Assembly: GCA_012800665.1 (NCBI GenBank)
Contig: JAAZIW010000005.1
Span: 1-37,767 of the forward strand
Origin: Rikenellaceae bacterium
GTDB taxonomy: Bacteria; Bacteroidota; Bacteroidia; Bacteroidales; UBA932
Direction: 5' to 3'
DNA: 37,767 bases
The stretch's first letter is position 1. The number at the start of each line of letters is the position of its first letter. Below are positions 1 through 8,438 of the stretch, one piece after another. The notes beneath the pieces were generated by a model. The model worked only from the letters and a program-made list of their open reading frames with translations. It was not told the origin of the DNA and did not search any database. Position numbers and translations under genes: made by a program.

Positions 1-122
1 ATAAGCATGTTCGTGCCATGTATGTATTCCAAAGGCTGCTGCTCATCGGCCTTGTCGGCAAGTTTACCCTCTACTTTCAACTCATAGGCAAGTGAGGTTA
101 CAGTGTGTTTTGTTATTTTCAT
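1..122 (-). CDS. slyD: FKBP-type peptidyl-prolyl isomerase, SlyD-like (partial, N-terminus only)
   Basis: Reverse strand from the ATG at 122 reads MKITKHTVTSLAYELKVEGKLADKADEQQPLEYIHGTNML, a SlyD-type N-terminus; truncated by the window edge. Confidence 0.75.
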   Translation of the reverse strand, partial: MKITKHTVTSLAYELKVEGKLADKADEQQPLEYIHGTNML

Positions 123-142
123 ATTATTTCGTTTTAAATGAT

Positions 143-1492
143 TTATCCGCTGAAATCCACATCCTTGAAAGCAAGGCTTGGGATTAGTTTTTCTCTGCAT
201 GGCCTGGCATCAGCTGCTACGGCAAGCAAATCAAGCCATAAAGTTAAGAAATTTCCCGTTACCAACATACCGCTTACCGGTTTTACCGGTTTTCCGTCTT
301 CGAAATAGAAGCCCTCTATGCCGTAGGAGAAGTCTCCTGTTGCAGTGTTGGAATTGCCTCCGTTGAAGTAATTAACCAATATTCCTTTGCCGCAGAGGTG
401 CATAAGGTCATCTCTGCCAAGGGTATTCAAGGTCTTTTTGCTGTCAGGCGCATAAGGCATCAATTTTGGCCGGATTGCATCTTCTTGGGTGGGGGAGAGA
501 CCGAGTTTGTTTGCAGTGTAGCTGTTCAGGAAAAATTCTTTTACAACGCCTTTTTCTATTATGGCATGCTCGCGGGTGGCAACTCCCTCAGAGTCGAAAA
601 GACGGCTGCCGTTCTGCCCCTTTATATGGGGACAGTCCATTACGGTAAGCCCTTCGGAAAATACTTTTTTGCCAACGGCATCCATAAGGAAAGAATTGCC
701 TTGCTGTATGCTGTAACCGTTCAGAGCCGCCAATATGGGAGAAAACAGTTTTGAAGATACTTCTCTATCCACAACCATATTGTATTTTCCGCTTTTTATG
801 CTCTTTGCACCTATCTGCCCGATCGCCATTTCGAGGGCTTTTCCTCCTATGCCCGCGGACTTGAGCTCACTTAAAAAGGGGCTTGAATCCCACCAATAAC
901 CGCTGTATTTGCGCCCTTTGAAATCTTCAATAGTTATCTCGACTCCATAGGAGAAGCGCGTTTCACAGTGCAGAGCCTCCAAGCCTCCGCTGTCTATCAC
1001 ATAAGAAAAATCCAAGGAGTCGGAATATTCGCCTTCTTCCGAAATCAGCTTCCAAGCCTTTCCCTTAGAAGGCCATACAGCGGCATTCAGGGCTAAGTCC
1101 CTCCTCTCATCGGCACATATCTTTTCGTAATAATTGTCGTACAGGCCAAGTTCCCGGCCGTTAAGACTGCCTTGAATCTGCCTTTCGCGGGCGGGGAGGT
1201 CTCTTGCATCGTCGGGGGCCAGCATGCGGACGGTATCCACTGCCCTTAATATAAAGCTTTCCAATGCGTTTTCCGAGAGCTTGTTAGTGGAAAAACCGCC
1301 GAATTTCCCATCCACAAACAATATAATATTCATTGATGAGTCCAGGCATCTCGTAAGCTTATCCACTTCTCCGTCCAGCGTGTTCACAAGGTCCATGCTG
1401 CTTTTTACAAAGTTTATTCGGGCCTTTTGCGCTCCGACTTTCAGAGCCGTCTGCAAAGCCGTATGGCATAGGGTTTTTTCTTCCTTAAACAT
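143..1492 (-). CDS. pmbA: TldD/PmbA family protein, PmbA/TldE-like subunit
   Basis: 449 aa ORF paired with TldD; PmbA-like C-terminus (GILVNYFNGGNSNTATGDFSYGIEGF); lacks the HExxxH of TldD. Confidence 0.85.
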   Translation of the reverse strand: MFKEEKTLCHTALQTALKVGAQKARINFVKSSMDLVNTLDGEVDKLTRCLDSSMNIILFVDGKFGGFSTNKLSENALESFILRAVDTVRMLAPDDARDLPARERQIQGSLNGRELGLYDNYYEKICADERRDLALNAAVWPSKGKAWKLISEEGEYSDSLDFSYVIDSGGLEALHCETRFSYGVEITIEDFKGRKYSGYWWDSSPFLSELKSAGIGGKALEMAIGQIGAKSIKSGKYNMVVDREVSSKLFSPILAALNGYSIQQGNSFLMDAVGKKVFSEGLTVMDCPHIKGQNGSRLFDSEGVATREHAIIEKGVVKEFFLNSYTANKLGLSPTQEDAIRPKLMPYAPDSKKTLNTLGRDDLMHLCGKGILVNYFNGGNSNTATGDFSYGIEGFYFEDGKPVKPVSGMLVTGNFLTLWLDLLAVAADARPCREKLIPSLAFKDVDFSG

Positions 1493-1493
1493 T

Positions 1494-2918
1494 CTATATC
1501 CCTCCCACAGTTAATTTTTTTACCAGTACGCTGGGAATTCCGCAACTTACGGAAACGCTTTGTTCTTTTCCGCAGGTCCAGGTGGAATCGTCTATTTTAA
1601 GGTCGCCTGCTACTGCAGTGATATCTGCAAGCGCTTTGGGGCCGTTTCCTATTATATTAATGTCTTTCACAGGCATATCGAGACGGCCGTTTACAATGGT
1701 GTAACCGCTTTTTACATAAAAGCTGAAATCTCCTTCGCCTATCTTCACCTGTCCATTGGCGAATTGATCTACAAAAATGCCCTTGCGTACGCTTCCTATT
1801 AAGTCTTGCAAGGTGCCGTCGCTGCCGCTTTCCATATAAGTACAGCGCATTCGCGGAATGGGATTATAACGGAAAGATTCGCGCCTGCCGTTACCTGTAG
1901 GAGCCACTCCGAAGTGCTCTGCCGAGATGCGGTCGTGAAGATAGCTTTTCAGGACTCCGTCTTCCACCATATAGGTTTTTTGCCCCGTTACGCCTTCATC
2001 ATCATAATTGAGGGCTCCGCGATTGCCCGGAATGGTGGCATCATCTATAATATTGATGCCTCTCTTCGCCACCCTCTTACCCATTTTGTCTGCAAAAATA
2101 CTTTGGCCCTTGCGGTTGAAATCGGCCTCGAAAGCGTGGCCCATTGCCTCGTGAAGCAATATCCCCGAAGCGCCTGCGGCCATTACCACCGGCATCTCCC
2201 CGCCTTTCGGCCTTCTAGCCTCGAAGCTTGCATCCAGGCCCTCCACAGCCATATCTGCAAGCTCCTCTATAAGAGCATCGCCAATCATTTCCGCTCCCAT
2301 TCTGAAGCTTCTCGACACCGACTTTGTTTCGCTTTTGCCGTTTTGCATGAAAATTACAGAAGCGGCTAAGGAGCCCATAGGCTTAGTGTCGCAAGTCAGC
2401 TCGCCGAGCGAATTATACATCATTATATCGCTCATACTGTAACTTAGTATGGCGATTACCTTTTGCACCCTTGAATCTTTGCTTCTTATGGCATTGTCTA
2501 ATTTTTGCAGCGCCGATACGAATTCAGCAGCGCTTTTTTCCCGCCAGTCTGTTTTAATGGGATAATATTGTCCGCCACTCTTTGTATCTGCCTTGTGTGC
2601 CGCTATCGGAGGGATATTGCTGCCTGAGGATGCAATTCCGCAGACCGCTCTTGCCGCCCGCAGAAGTTCTCTCCAAGCTGTGCTTTCGGAATAGGCATAA
2701 GCGGTTTTTCCGTTTTGAAGCACCCTTATACCGCAGCCGTAACTCTCATTGGCGGCGCCGCTGCTTACGCTTCCGTCACGCAGCAGCAAATCGCAAGTGA
2801 GCGTATTTTCGAAATAGAGGTCGCACCATGATCCTCCGCCTTTCAGCCCTTCGCCCACGAGCTGCTTCATCTGAGCCTCAGTAACACCGAATATCTTCAG
2901 ATATTTATTCTTGTTCAT
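1494..2918 (-). CDS. tldD: TldD family metallopeptidase
   Basis: 474 aa ORF with LLHEAMGHAFEAD (HExxxH) and TldD-type C-terminus; adjacent to pmbA. Confidence 0.9.
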   Translation of the reverse strand: MNKNKYLKIFGVTEAQMKQLVGEGLKGGGSWCDLYFENTLTCDLLLRDGSVSSGAANESYGCGIRVLQNGKTAYAYSESTAWRELLRAARAVCGIASSGSNIPPIAAHKADTKSGGQYYPIKTDWREKSAAEFVSALQKLDNAIRSKDSRVQKVIAILSYSMSDIMMYNSLGELTCDTKPMGSLAASVIFMQNGKSETKSVSRSFRMGAEMIGDALIEELADMAVEGLDASFEARRPKGGEMPVVMAAGASGILLHEAMGHAFEADFNRKGQSIFADKMGKRVAKRGINIIDDATIPGNRGALNYDDEGVTGQKTYMVEDGVLKSYLHDRISAEHFGVAPTGNGRRESFRYNPIPRMRCTYMESGSDGTLQDLIGSVRKGIFVDQFANGQVKIGEGDFSFYVKSGYTIVNGRLDMPVKDINIIGNGPKALADITAVAGDLKIDDSTWTCGKEQSVSVSCGIPSVLVKKLTVGGI

Positions 2919-3489
2919 CGGGATAAACGATACTCCTTATCGTCTTGTATTTCTCTTCATCCTTTATGAAGGTGCCGTTGTTGCTGCCTTCTGCCACTAC
3001 TTTGAAAGGGGTTGTGGAATTGTCTGCTAAAACCCAACGGTCGCTCAAGGGTATATATGTTTCGAAAAAATATTGAAGCCCCATTATATAGCGCCTGCGA
3101 ATTACGTTTTCGGGAATATTGTGACCGCCCGCCTTAACCCTGTTGCGTACCCTTTGGATGGCAAGCTCAGGAGAACTGAGCCAGAAATAAAGCAGGGTAA
3201 TGCTGTAGCCCGCAGCTTTTGCCGTATTTATAATACCTACGAGAGAGCGTGTTGCAAGGGTTGTTTCTATACTGAAGTCTTCTTTTCGCGAAAGCAGATA
3301 TTCTATACGCATCAGCATGAAGCGGCTAGCCACTATCGTTGCCTCCGATGGATTGAAAGGAGAAAAACTCTTTGCAAACTCATCGGAATTGACAAACTCC
3401 GTACATTCCAGCATTTCGGGCAGAAGAGTGTAAGATGCTGTGGTTTTACCTGAGCCGTTGCAGCCTGAAAGAATATATAGTTTCGGCAT
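2905..3489 (-). CDS. Zeta-toxin-like P-loop kinase/ATPase
   Basis: N-terminal Walker A GCNGSGKTT, central SIETTLA and RVRNRVKAGGHNIPENVIRRRY motifs of zeta-like kinases; overlaps the tldD start by 14 nt. Confidence 0.8.
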   Translation of the reverse strand: MPKLYILSGCNGSGKTTASYTLLPEMLECTEFVNSDEFAKSFSPFNPSEATIVASRFMLMRIEYLLSRKEDFSIETTLATRSLVGIINTAKAAGYSITLLYFWLSSPELAIQRVRNRVKAGGHNIPENVIRRRYIMGLQYFFETYIPLSDRWVLADNSTTPFKVVAEGSNNGTFIKDEEKYKTIRSIVYPDEQE

Positions 3490-3492
3490 GTT

Positions 3493-4230
3493 TTATCTTC
3501 CCGAAGTTATACCGTAACCAAACAGCGCGAAGTCTCCTTTTACAGGGTCATTTGGAAAGATTTCTCTAAAAGCATCGGTTATTTCTTGGGCGCTTGCCAA
3601 GTCTTTGGAGCGGCGCTTGCACAGGCCGAGAGATTCGGCTTGAGTGTGAACATGTACATCCAGCGGGATTATAAGATCAGCGGGACTGCTCTTTCTCCAT
3701 AAGCCCAAGTCCACCTTTCCGTCGCGACGCACCATCCAGCGGCGCATCAACCAAATTTTCTTGTTTGCTGCCTTCGGATTGGGCTTTTGACCAAAGATTT
3801 CCGTGCGCACTACGTTTGCATCAAGTTCCTCCAAAGATTCGCAGGAACTGTAAAAATCCCGCAGACGCCTACAGATGCCGGCTACATCCTTCCATTTTAT
3901 TGTGCGGTGTATAGAGCTGTTGTCGTTTCTGTAGGAGCCTGACATTACATAATTGTATGGCCGCCACATCATCTCCTCGAACAGGCGGCTGCAGTTGCGC
4001 ACTATCATGGCTCTTCGCCCCCAGGCAAAGTGAGAGGCGAAAACCGCCGCTATTTCTACATCTTGCAGCGATGGCCGCCACTGCTCTCCCTCCAATCCGA
4101 GGGAGGGCTGTGTGGCGGTCATCTGAAGCGCCATTCGGCGAGGAAAGGCTATGGGATCCTCGATAAAATATCGGGGATGATTATAGCGCTCTGCCCAGCT
4201 GCGTAGTTTTTCTGCAAGAAGCGAATCCAT
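3493..4230 (-). CDS. TIGR02757-like family protein
   Basis: 245 aa ORF; MRRWMVRRDGKVDLGLW...LIIPLDVHVHTQAESLGL resembles this Bacteroidetes family. Confidence 0.75.
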   Translation of the reverse strand: MDSLLAEKLRSWAERYNHPRYFIEDPIAFPRRMALQMTATQPSLGLEGEQWRPSLQDVEIAAVFASHFAWGRRAMIVRNCSRLFEEMMWRPYNYVMSGSYRNDNSSIHRTIKWKDVAGICRRLRDFYSSCESLEELDANVVRTEIFGQKPNPKAANKKIWLMRRWMVRRDGKVDLGLWRKSSPADLIIPLDVHVHTQAESLGLCKRRSKDLASAQEITDAFREIFPNDPVKGDFALFGYGITSGR

Positions 4231-4233
4231 TAT

Positions 4234-5925
4234 TTATTCTGCCGTAGCAGCTTCTATCTTTTTAAGCATGGCAAACATGATACCCGCTGCAATGAGGCAG
4301 AGGACCATGAGAAGTGTCCAGTTGGCCCAAAGCGGAACGCGTTCCCAAAGCAGGCCGGGGATTGAGCTGAGGTAGTTGCCTATAGCTGAGGCGGCGAACC
4401 AAAGACCCATCATGAGGCCCTTCATCTTGGGAGGCGCAACCTTGGAAACGAAAGAAATACCCATAGGACTGAGCAGAAGCTCGGCAAAGGTAAGGGTGAG
4501 ATAGGTGGCCATCAGCCACTGGGGTACTACAGGATCGGGAGCTACCGTTCCCTGGATTGATGCCGGTGAAGGCTGGCCCTTGGAGGCGAATATCATAATT
4601 AGATAGCCGGCGGCGGCCACGAGCATACCGAATGCGATTTTGCGAGGCGCTGACGGCTCCCTGCCGTTAGGATACTTTTCGCTTTTCTTTGCAGCAAGGC
4701 TGCTGAAAATAGCCATGGAGAAGGGCGTGAGCGCTACCACAAAGAAGGGGTTGAACTGCTGGAACAGTTGAGGCTGGATGTCGAGCGGAGACGGCAAACC
4801 CTTGTAGATAGCCCATGCCCCGAACCAAAGACCGCCGGTAACTAAGCCGTTGATGATTTTGGCGCCTGTCTTTTCGCTTTGGAAAATTCCGAACAGAGTA
4901 TAAACGCTTATTGCAATGAGCGCGAGAGCCCAGATATTGAAGCCTATGCGGCTCCAGCCTGTAGCGTAGGGTTGAGTGTAGTCGCGTGCGAACCAGGTAA
5001 GTGACTGTCCGTTCTGGTGGAATGCCATCCAGAAGAATATAACCACTGCGAACACGAGTATAAGAGCGGTAATGCGGTCTTTTTCCTGCTTGGGAGTAAG
5101 TTCCACCAGCTTTTCGTCTCCTGCGGCTTTTGCCTGCTTGGCATTGACATCGGCATGCTTGAACCACTTGCGGCAGCCGAAGTAGATTGAGACGGAAAAA
5201 ATGAGAGAGATGCATGCTACAGCAAATCCCATATTATATGAAGATGACAGATTTTCGATATAATATTGACTGAAAGTGCCCAAGTCCGCAGCGCTGTATG
5301 ATGGCATTTGTGCAGCCAGGTTTGCGAGTTTGTCGGTGTTTTCGGGAGTAATGGTACCTCTGAGGAACTGATGTGCAAGTGCGGGGATGTCTGCCTTGTA
5401 GATGAGGCCTGCTTTGCTGAGGAATTTATTGGTGATAGCGGTAGCGGCCGCAGGAGCAAACATAGAGCCGAGGTTGATGGCCATGTAGAAGAGGCTGAAG
5501 GCGGCATCCCTTCGGGAAGAGTATTTGGGGTCATCATAGAGATTCCCCACCATTACTTGAAGATTGCCTTTGAAAAGACCGGTGCCCACGCTTATCAGCA
5601 GCAGGGCGCCTATCATAAGAGCCATTCCCAAACCGCCGGCGGCAGTTGGAATTGAAAGGCAGGCGTAGCCTATAAACATGACCACGATGCCGATAACGAC
5701 ACATTTTCCGAAGCCTATTTTATCTGCAAGGATACCGCCTAAAACAGGCATGAAGTATACTACGGCAAGGAAAATGGAATAAATGGTGCTGGCGGTTGCG
5801 CCTCCGAAACCGAATTTGGCTTGAAGGAAAAGCATAAAGATGGCCAGCATTGTGTAGTAACCGAAGCGTTCGCCGGTGTTGGCGAGGGCTAAGGCATAGA
5901 GACCTTTAGGATGGTTTTTGAACAT
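4234..5925 (-). CDS. POT/PTR family peptide MFS transporter
   Basis: 563 aa polytopic membrane protein; N-terminal ANTGERFGYYTMLAIFMLFLQ and FSLFYMAINLGSMFAP are POT-family signatures. Confidence 0.9.
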   Translation of the reverse strand: MFKNHPKGLYALALANTGERFGYYTMLAIFMLFLQAKFGFGGATASTIYSIFLAVVYFMPVLGGILADKIGFGKCVVIGIVVMFIGYACLSIPTAAGGLGMALMIGALLLISVGTGLFKGNLQVMVGNLYDDPKYSSRRDAAFSLFYMAINLGSMFAPAAATAITNKFLSKAGLIYKADIPALAHQFLRGTITPENTDKLANLAAQMPSYSAADLGTFSQYYIENLSSSYNMGFAVACISLIFSVSIYFGCRKWFKHADVNAKQAKAAGDEKLVELTPKQEKDRITALILVFAVVIFFWMAFHQNGQSLTWFARDYTQPYATGWSRIGFNIWALALIAISVYTLFGIFQSEKTGAKIINGLVTGGLWFGAWAIYKGLPSPLDIQPQLFQQFNPFFVVALTPFSMAIFSSLAAKKSEKYPNGREPSAPRKIAFGMLVAAAGYLIMIFASKGQPSPASIQGTVAPDPVVPQWLMATYLTLTFAELLLSPMGISFVSKVAPPKMKGLMMGLWFAASAIGNYLSSIPGLLWERVPLWANWTLLMVLCLIAAGIMFAMLKKIEAATAE

Positions 5926-5956
5926 ATTAATTAATAATTGGATTAATCTGTATCCA

Positions 5957-5964
5957 CAAAGATA
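5957..5964 (-). promoter_or_regulatory. Putative Bacteroidetes -7 box (TATCTTTG) for the POT transporter operon
   Basis: CAAAGATA on + strand is TATCTTTG on -, about 30 nt upstream of the ATG; no clear -33 TTG. Confidence 0.45.
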
Positions 5965-5987
5965 TAAATCTTTTCTCTAAAATTCGT

Positions 5988-5995
5988 TATATTTG
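5988..5995 (+). promoter_or_regulatory. Putative Bacteroidetes -7 box (TATATTTG)
   Basis: TAnnTTTG match ending 8 nt before the ATG at 6004; -33 weak. Confidence 0.4.
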
Positions 5996-6003
5996 CAAAT
6001 ACG

Positions 6004-6948
6004 ATGATTCAGGATGGGAAAAATATAGAGCCCGCTATCGGAGCTGCTGTTTTAAGGCTGCTTTTGACTCCTTTAGCCATTCTTCCGCTCAAATTCCATC
6101 TATGGTGCTCTAAATTTCTTGCTTGGATTCTAAGGGATGTGGCAGCTTATCGCAGGAATGAGGTTATGATCAATCTCGCCCGCAGTTTTCCAGACAAAAA
6201 ATACAAGGAGCTCGCACAAATAAGCAAGCGTTTTTATCTTCATCTCGCCGATATTTTTGTCGAAACCATTTGGTTTGGAGCTTGCCGCGGCGAAAGGGGC
6301 CGCAAGCGCCTCTATGATTCACGGATAGTGGATATTGTTAATCCTGAAGTGTTCAATGAGGTGTACGAAAACAGCACCAATATTTTAGTTCTCTCAAGTC
6401 ATTGCGGAAATTGGGAACTTCTTGGCGGCTGGTTCAATTATAATCATGATAGCGGGAACCCGCTGACTTCCGATGTTTCTGAGATAGGCGTTGTGTACAA
6501 GCAGCTCAGCAGCAAAACCTGGAACCGCTTCATGGCCGATAACCGTTGCGCTCCTTTATTGGACACGGATTTTCATGGTTATCTTGAGTCCAAAGAGGTT
6601 TTTCGTTTTGCCATTACCAATCGGGATAAAAAATTTATTTATATATTCCCCACAGACCAATACCCCTACGGTAATGCCACCAAACATGATATAGGTCCCT
6701 TTATGAATCAAAACACCAAGGTTATGACAGGCGGCACAGCTCTTGCCTGCAAGTTCGGCATGAGTGTAAGCTATCTTCGTTGGAAGAGCGTTGAGAGAGG
6801 CCGCTATTCGGTGGAGTTGGTGCCGATTTGCAAGGATGCTTCGGGCGAAACCCCCGAAGGTCTTATGAGGAAATATTATGATTTATTGGAAAAAGACATA
6901 CAAGACCAGCCATGGAACTATCTTTGGAGTCACCGCAGATGGAAATAA
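6004..6948 (+). CDS. Lysophospholipid/lipid A acyltransferase family protein (LpxL/HtrB-like)
   Basis: 314 aa; YRRNEVMINLARSFPDK near N-terminus, SSHCGNWELLGG (HxxxxE-type acyltransferase motif). Confidence 0.85.
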   Translation: MIQDGKNIEPAIGAAVLRLLLTPLAILPLKFHLWCSKFLAWILRDVAAYRRNEVMINLARSFPDKKYKELAQISKRFYLHLADIFVETIWFGACRGERGRKRLYDSRIVDIVNPEVFNEVYENSTNILVLSSHCGNWELLGGWFNYNHDSGNPLTSDVSEIGVVYKQLSSKTWNRFMADNRCAPLLDTDFHGYLESKEVFRFAITNRDKKFIYIFPTDQYPYGNATKHDIGPFMNQNTKVMTGGTALACKFGMSVSYLRWKSVERGRYSVELVPICKDASGETPEGLMRKYYDLLEKDIQDQPWNYLWSHRRWK

Positions 6949-6976
6949 ACAATTTAAAACAAATAAATAATTACAC

Positions 6977-8437
6977 ATGAGTACAATTAAAGATCTTACC
7001 CCAAAAATTGTTTGGAACAACTTTTACCTTCTTACCAGACAACCCCGTCCATCCAAACACGAAGAAAAAGTTCGCGCTTTTCTTCTTGAATGGGCAAAAG
7101 AACGTGATATCGAAGCCTTTGCCGACGAAATAGGCAATGTAATAATGCGCGCTCCTGCCACAAAGGGCTACGAAAACAAGCGAGGCGTAATTCTTCAGGC
7201 CCATATGGATATGGTTCCCCAAAAAACAGCTGAAACAAAACACGATTTCATTAACGACCCCATCGAAACTTATGTAGATGGCGATTGGTTGGGTGCAAAG
7301 GGCACCACTCTCGGAGCTGACAACGGCGTAGGCGTAGCCTTGGCCATGTCTGTTTTAGAAGATAAAGACCTGCCTCACGGTCCTGTAGAAGTATTATTTA
7401 CCACAGACGAAGAAACAGGAATGACGGGAGCCAATCATCTTGAACCCGGCATTTTCAAAGGCGACATATTGCTTAATCTCGACTCCGAAGACGAAGGCGA
7501 GCTCTGCATAGGATGCGCAGGCGGCCTCGACGGAATTGCCGACTTCAAATACAAAACGTTGAAAGCGCCCGCAGGTTATGAAGCTTATCGCATAGAGGTA
7601 AAGGGCTTGCAGGGCGGTCATTCAGGTATGGACATATCGCTCTATAGGGCGAATGCCTGCAAGATTATAGCGCGCACCCTCCTGCCTCTGCTCGAAAAAT
7701 ACGGGGCGAAAGTGGCGGATATCAATGCCGGTTCGCTTCGCAATGCCATTCCTTTTGAGGGCAGGGCTGATGTGCTTATCCCCTCGGGACAACTTGATGC
7801 CGCCGGCAAGGAAGTGAAAAAGATTTTCGCTGACGTATACGAGGAATTCAAAGACACCGACCCGGGCGCCAAATTCTATTTCAGCAAAATGGAGAAAGCT
7901 CCCGAGCAATATATAGAAGACGAGCTTATGCTTAAGGCCGTTATGTCCATTTTAGCCTGCCCCGCCGGTGTTATCCGCATGAGCAGCGCTTTCAAGGGAC
8001 TGACCGAAACCAGCACAAACTTAGCTATGATTCGTTGCGAAGGCGGCCATCTGCGCATTTATTCTCTCATGCGCAGCGCAGTGAACAGCGCAAAGCTTCA
8101 GCTTGCCGAGGATATGCGTTGTGTGTTTGCGCTTGCAGGCGCAGAATTCACCACGGAAGGCGGTTACAGCGGTTGGACACCGAAGCCCGACACTCCGGTT
8201 TATAAGGTAATCTGCGATGTTTGGGAGAAGGTTTCCGGTACAAAAATGACAGTTGGAGCAACTCACGGCGGTCTCGAATGCGCCCTTCTCGGAGCCAAGT
8301 ATCCCAATTGGGAAATGGCTTCCATAGGACCCACCATCATACACCCGCATTCTCCCGATGAGCGCGTGAAGATTTCCACCGTCGGCAAAGCCTGGGAGTT
8401 CCTGAAAGAATTGCTGAAAGCCATACCCGAAAAGTAA
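6977..8437 (+). CDS. pepD: Aminoacyl-histidine dipeptidase (M20-family PepD)
   Basis: 486 aa; PRPSKHEEKVRAFLLEWAKE, ILQAHMDMVPQK, GADNGVGVALA, FTTDEETGMTGA. Confidence 0.92.
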   Translation: MSTIKDLTPKIVWNNFYLLTRQPRPSKHEEKVRAFLLEWAKERDIEAFADEIGNVIMRAPATKGYENKRGVILQAHMDMVPQKTAETKHDFINDPIETYVDGDWLGAKGTTLGADNGVGVALAMSVLEDKDLPHGPVEVLFTTDEETGMTGANHLEPGIFKGDILLNLDSEDEGELCIGCAGGLDGIADFKYKTLKAPAGYEAYRIEVKGLQGGHSGMDISLYRANACKIIARTLLPLLEKYGAKVADINAGSLRNAIPFEGRADVLIPSGQLDAAGKEVKKIFADVYEEFKDTDPGAKFYFSKMEKAPEQYIEDELMLKAVMSILACPAGVIRMSSAFKGLTETSTNLAMIRCEGGHLRIYSLMRSAVNSAKLQLAEDMRCVFALAGAEFTTEGGYSGWTPKPDTPVYKVICDVWEKVSGTKMTVGATHGGLECALLGAKYPNWEMASIGPTIIHPHSPDERVKISTVGKAWEFLKELLKAIPEK

Positions 8438-8438
8438 T

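Noticed and set aside
143-2918. RiPP/TOMM biosynthesis cluster suggested by TldD/TldE
   Set aside because: No precursor peptide, cyclodehydratase or radical-SAM RiPP enzyme nearby; TldD/E pairs are common housekeeping genes in Bacteroidetes
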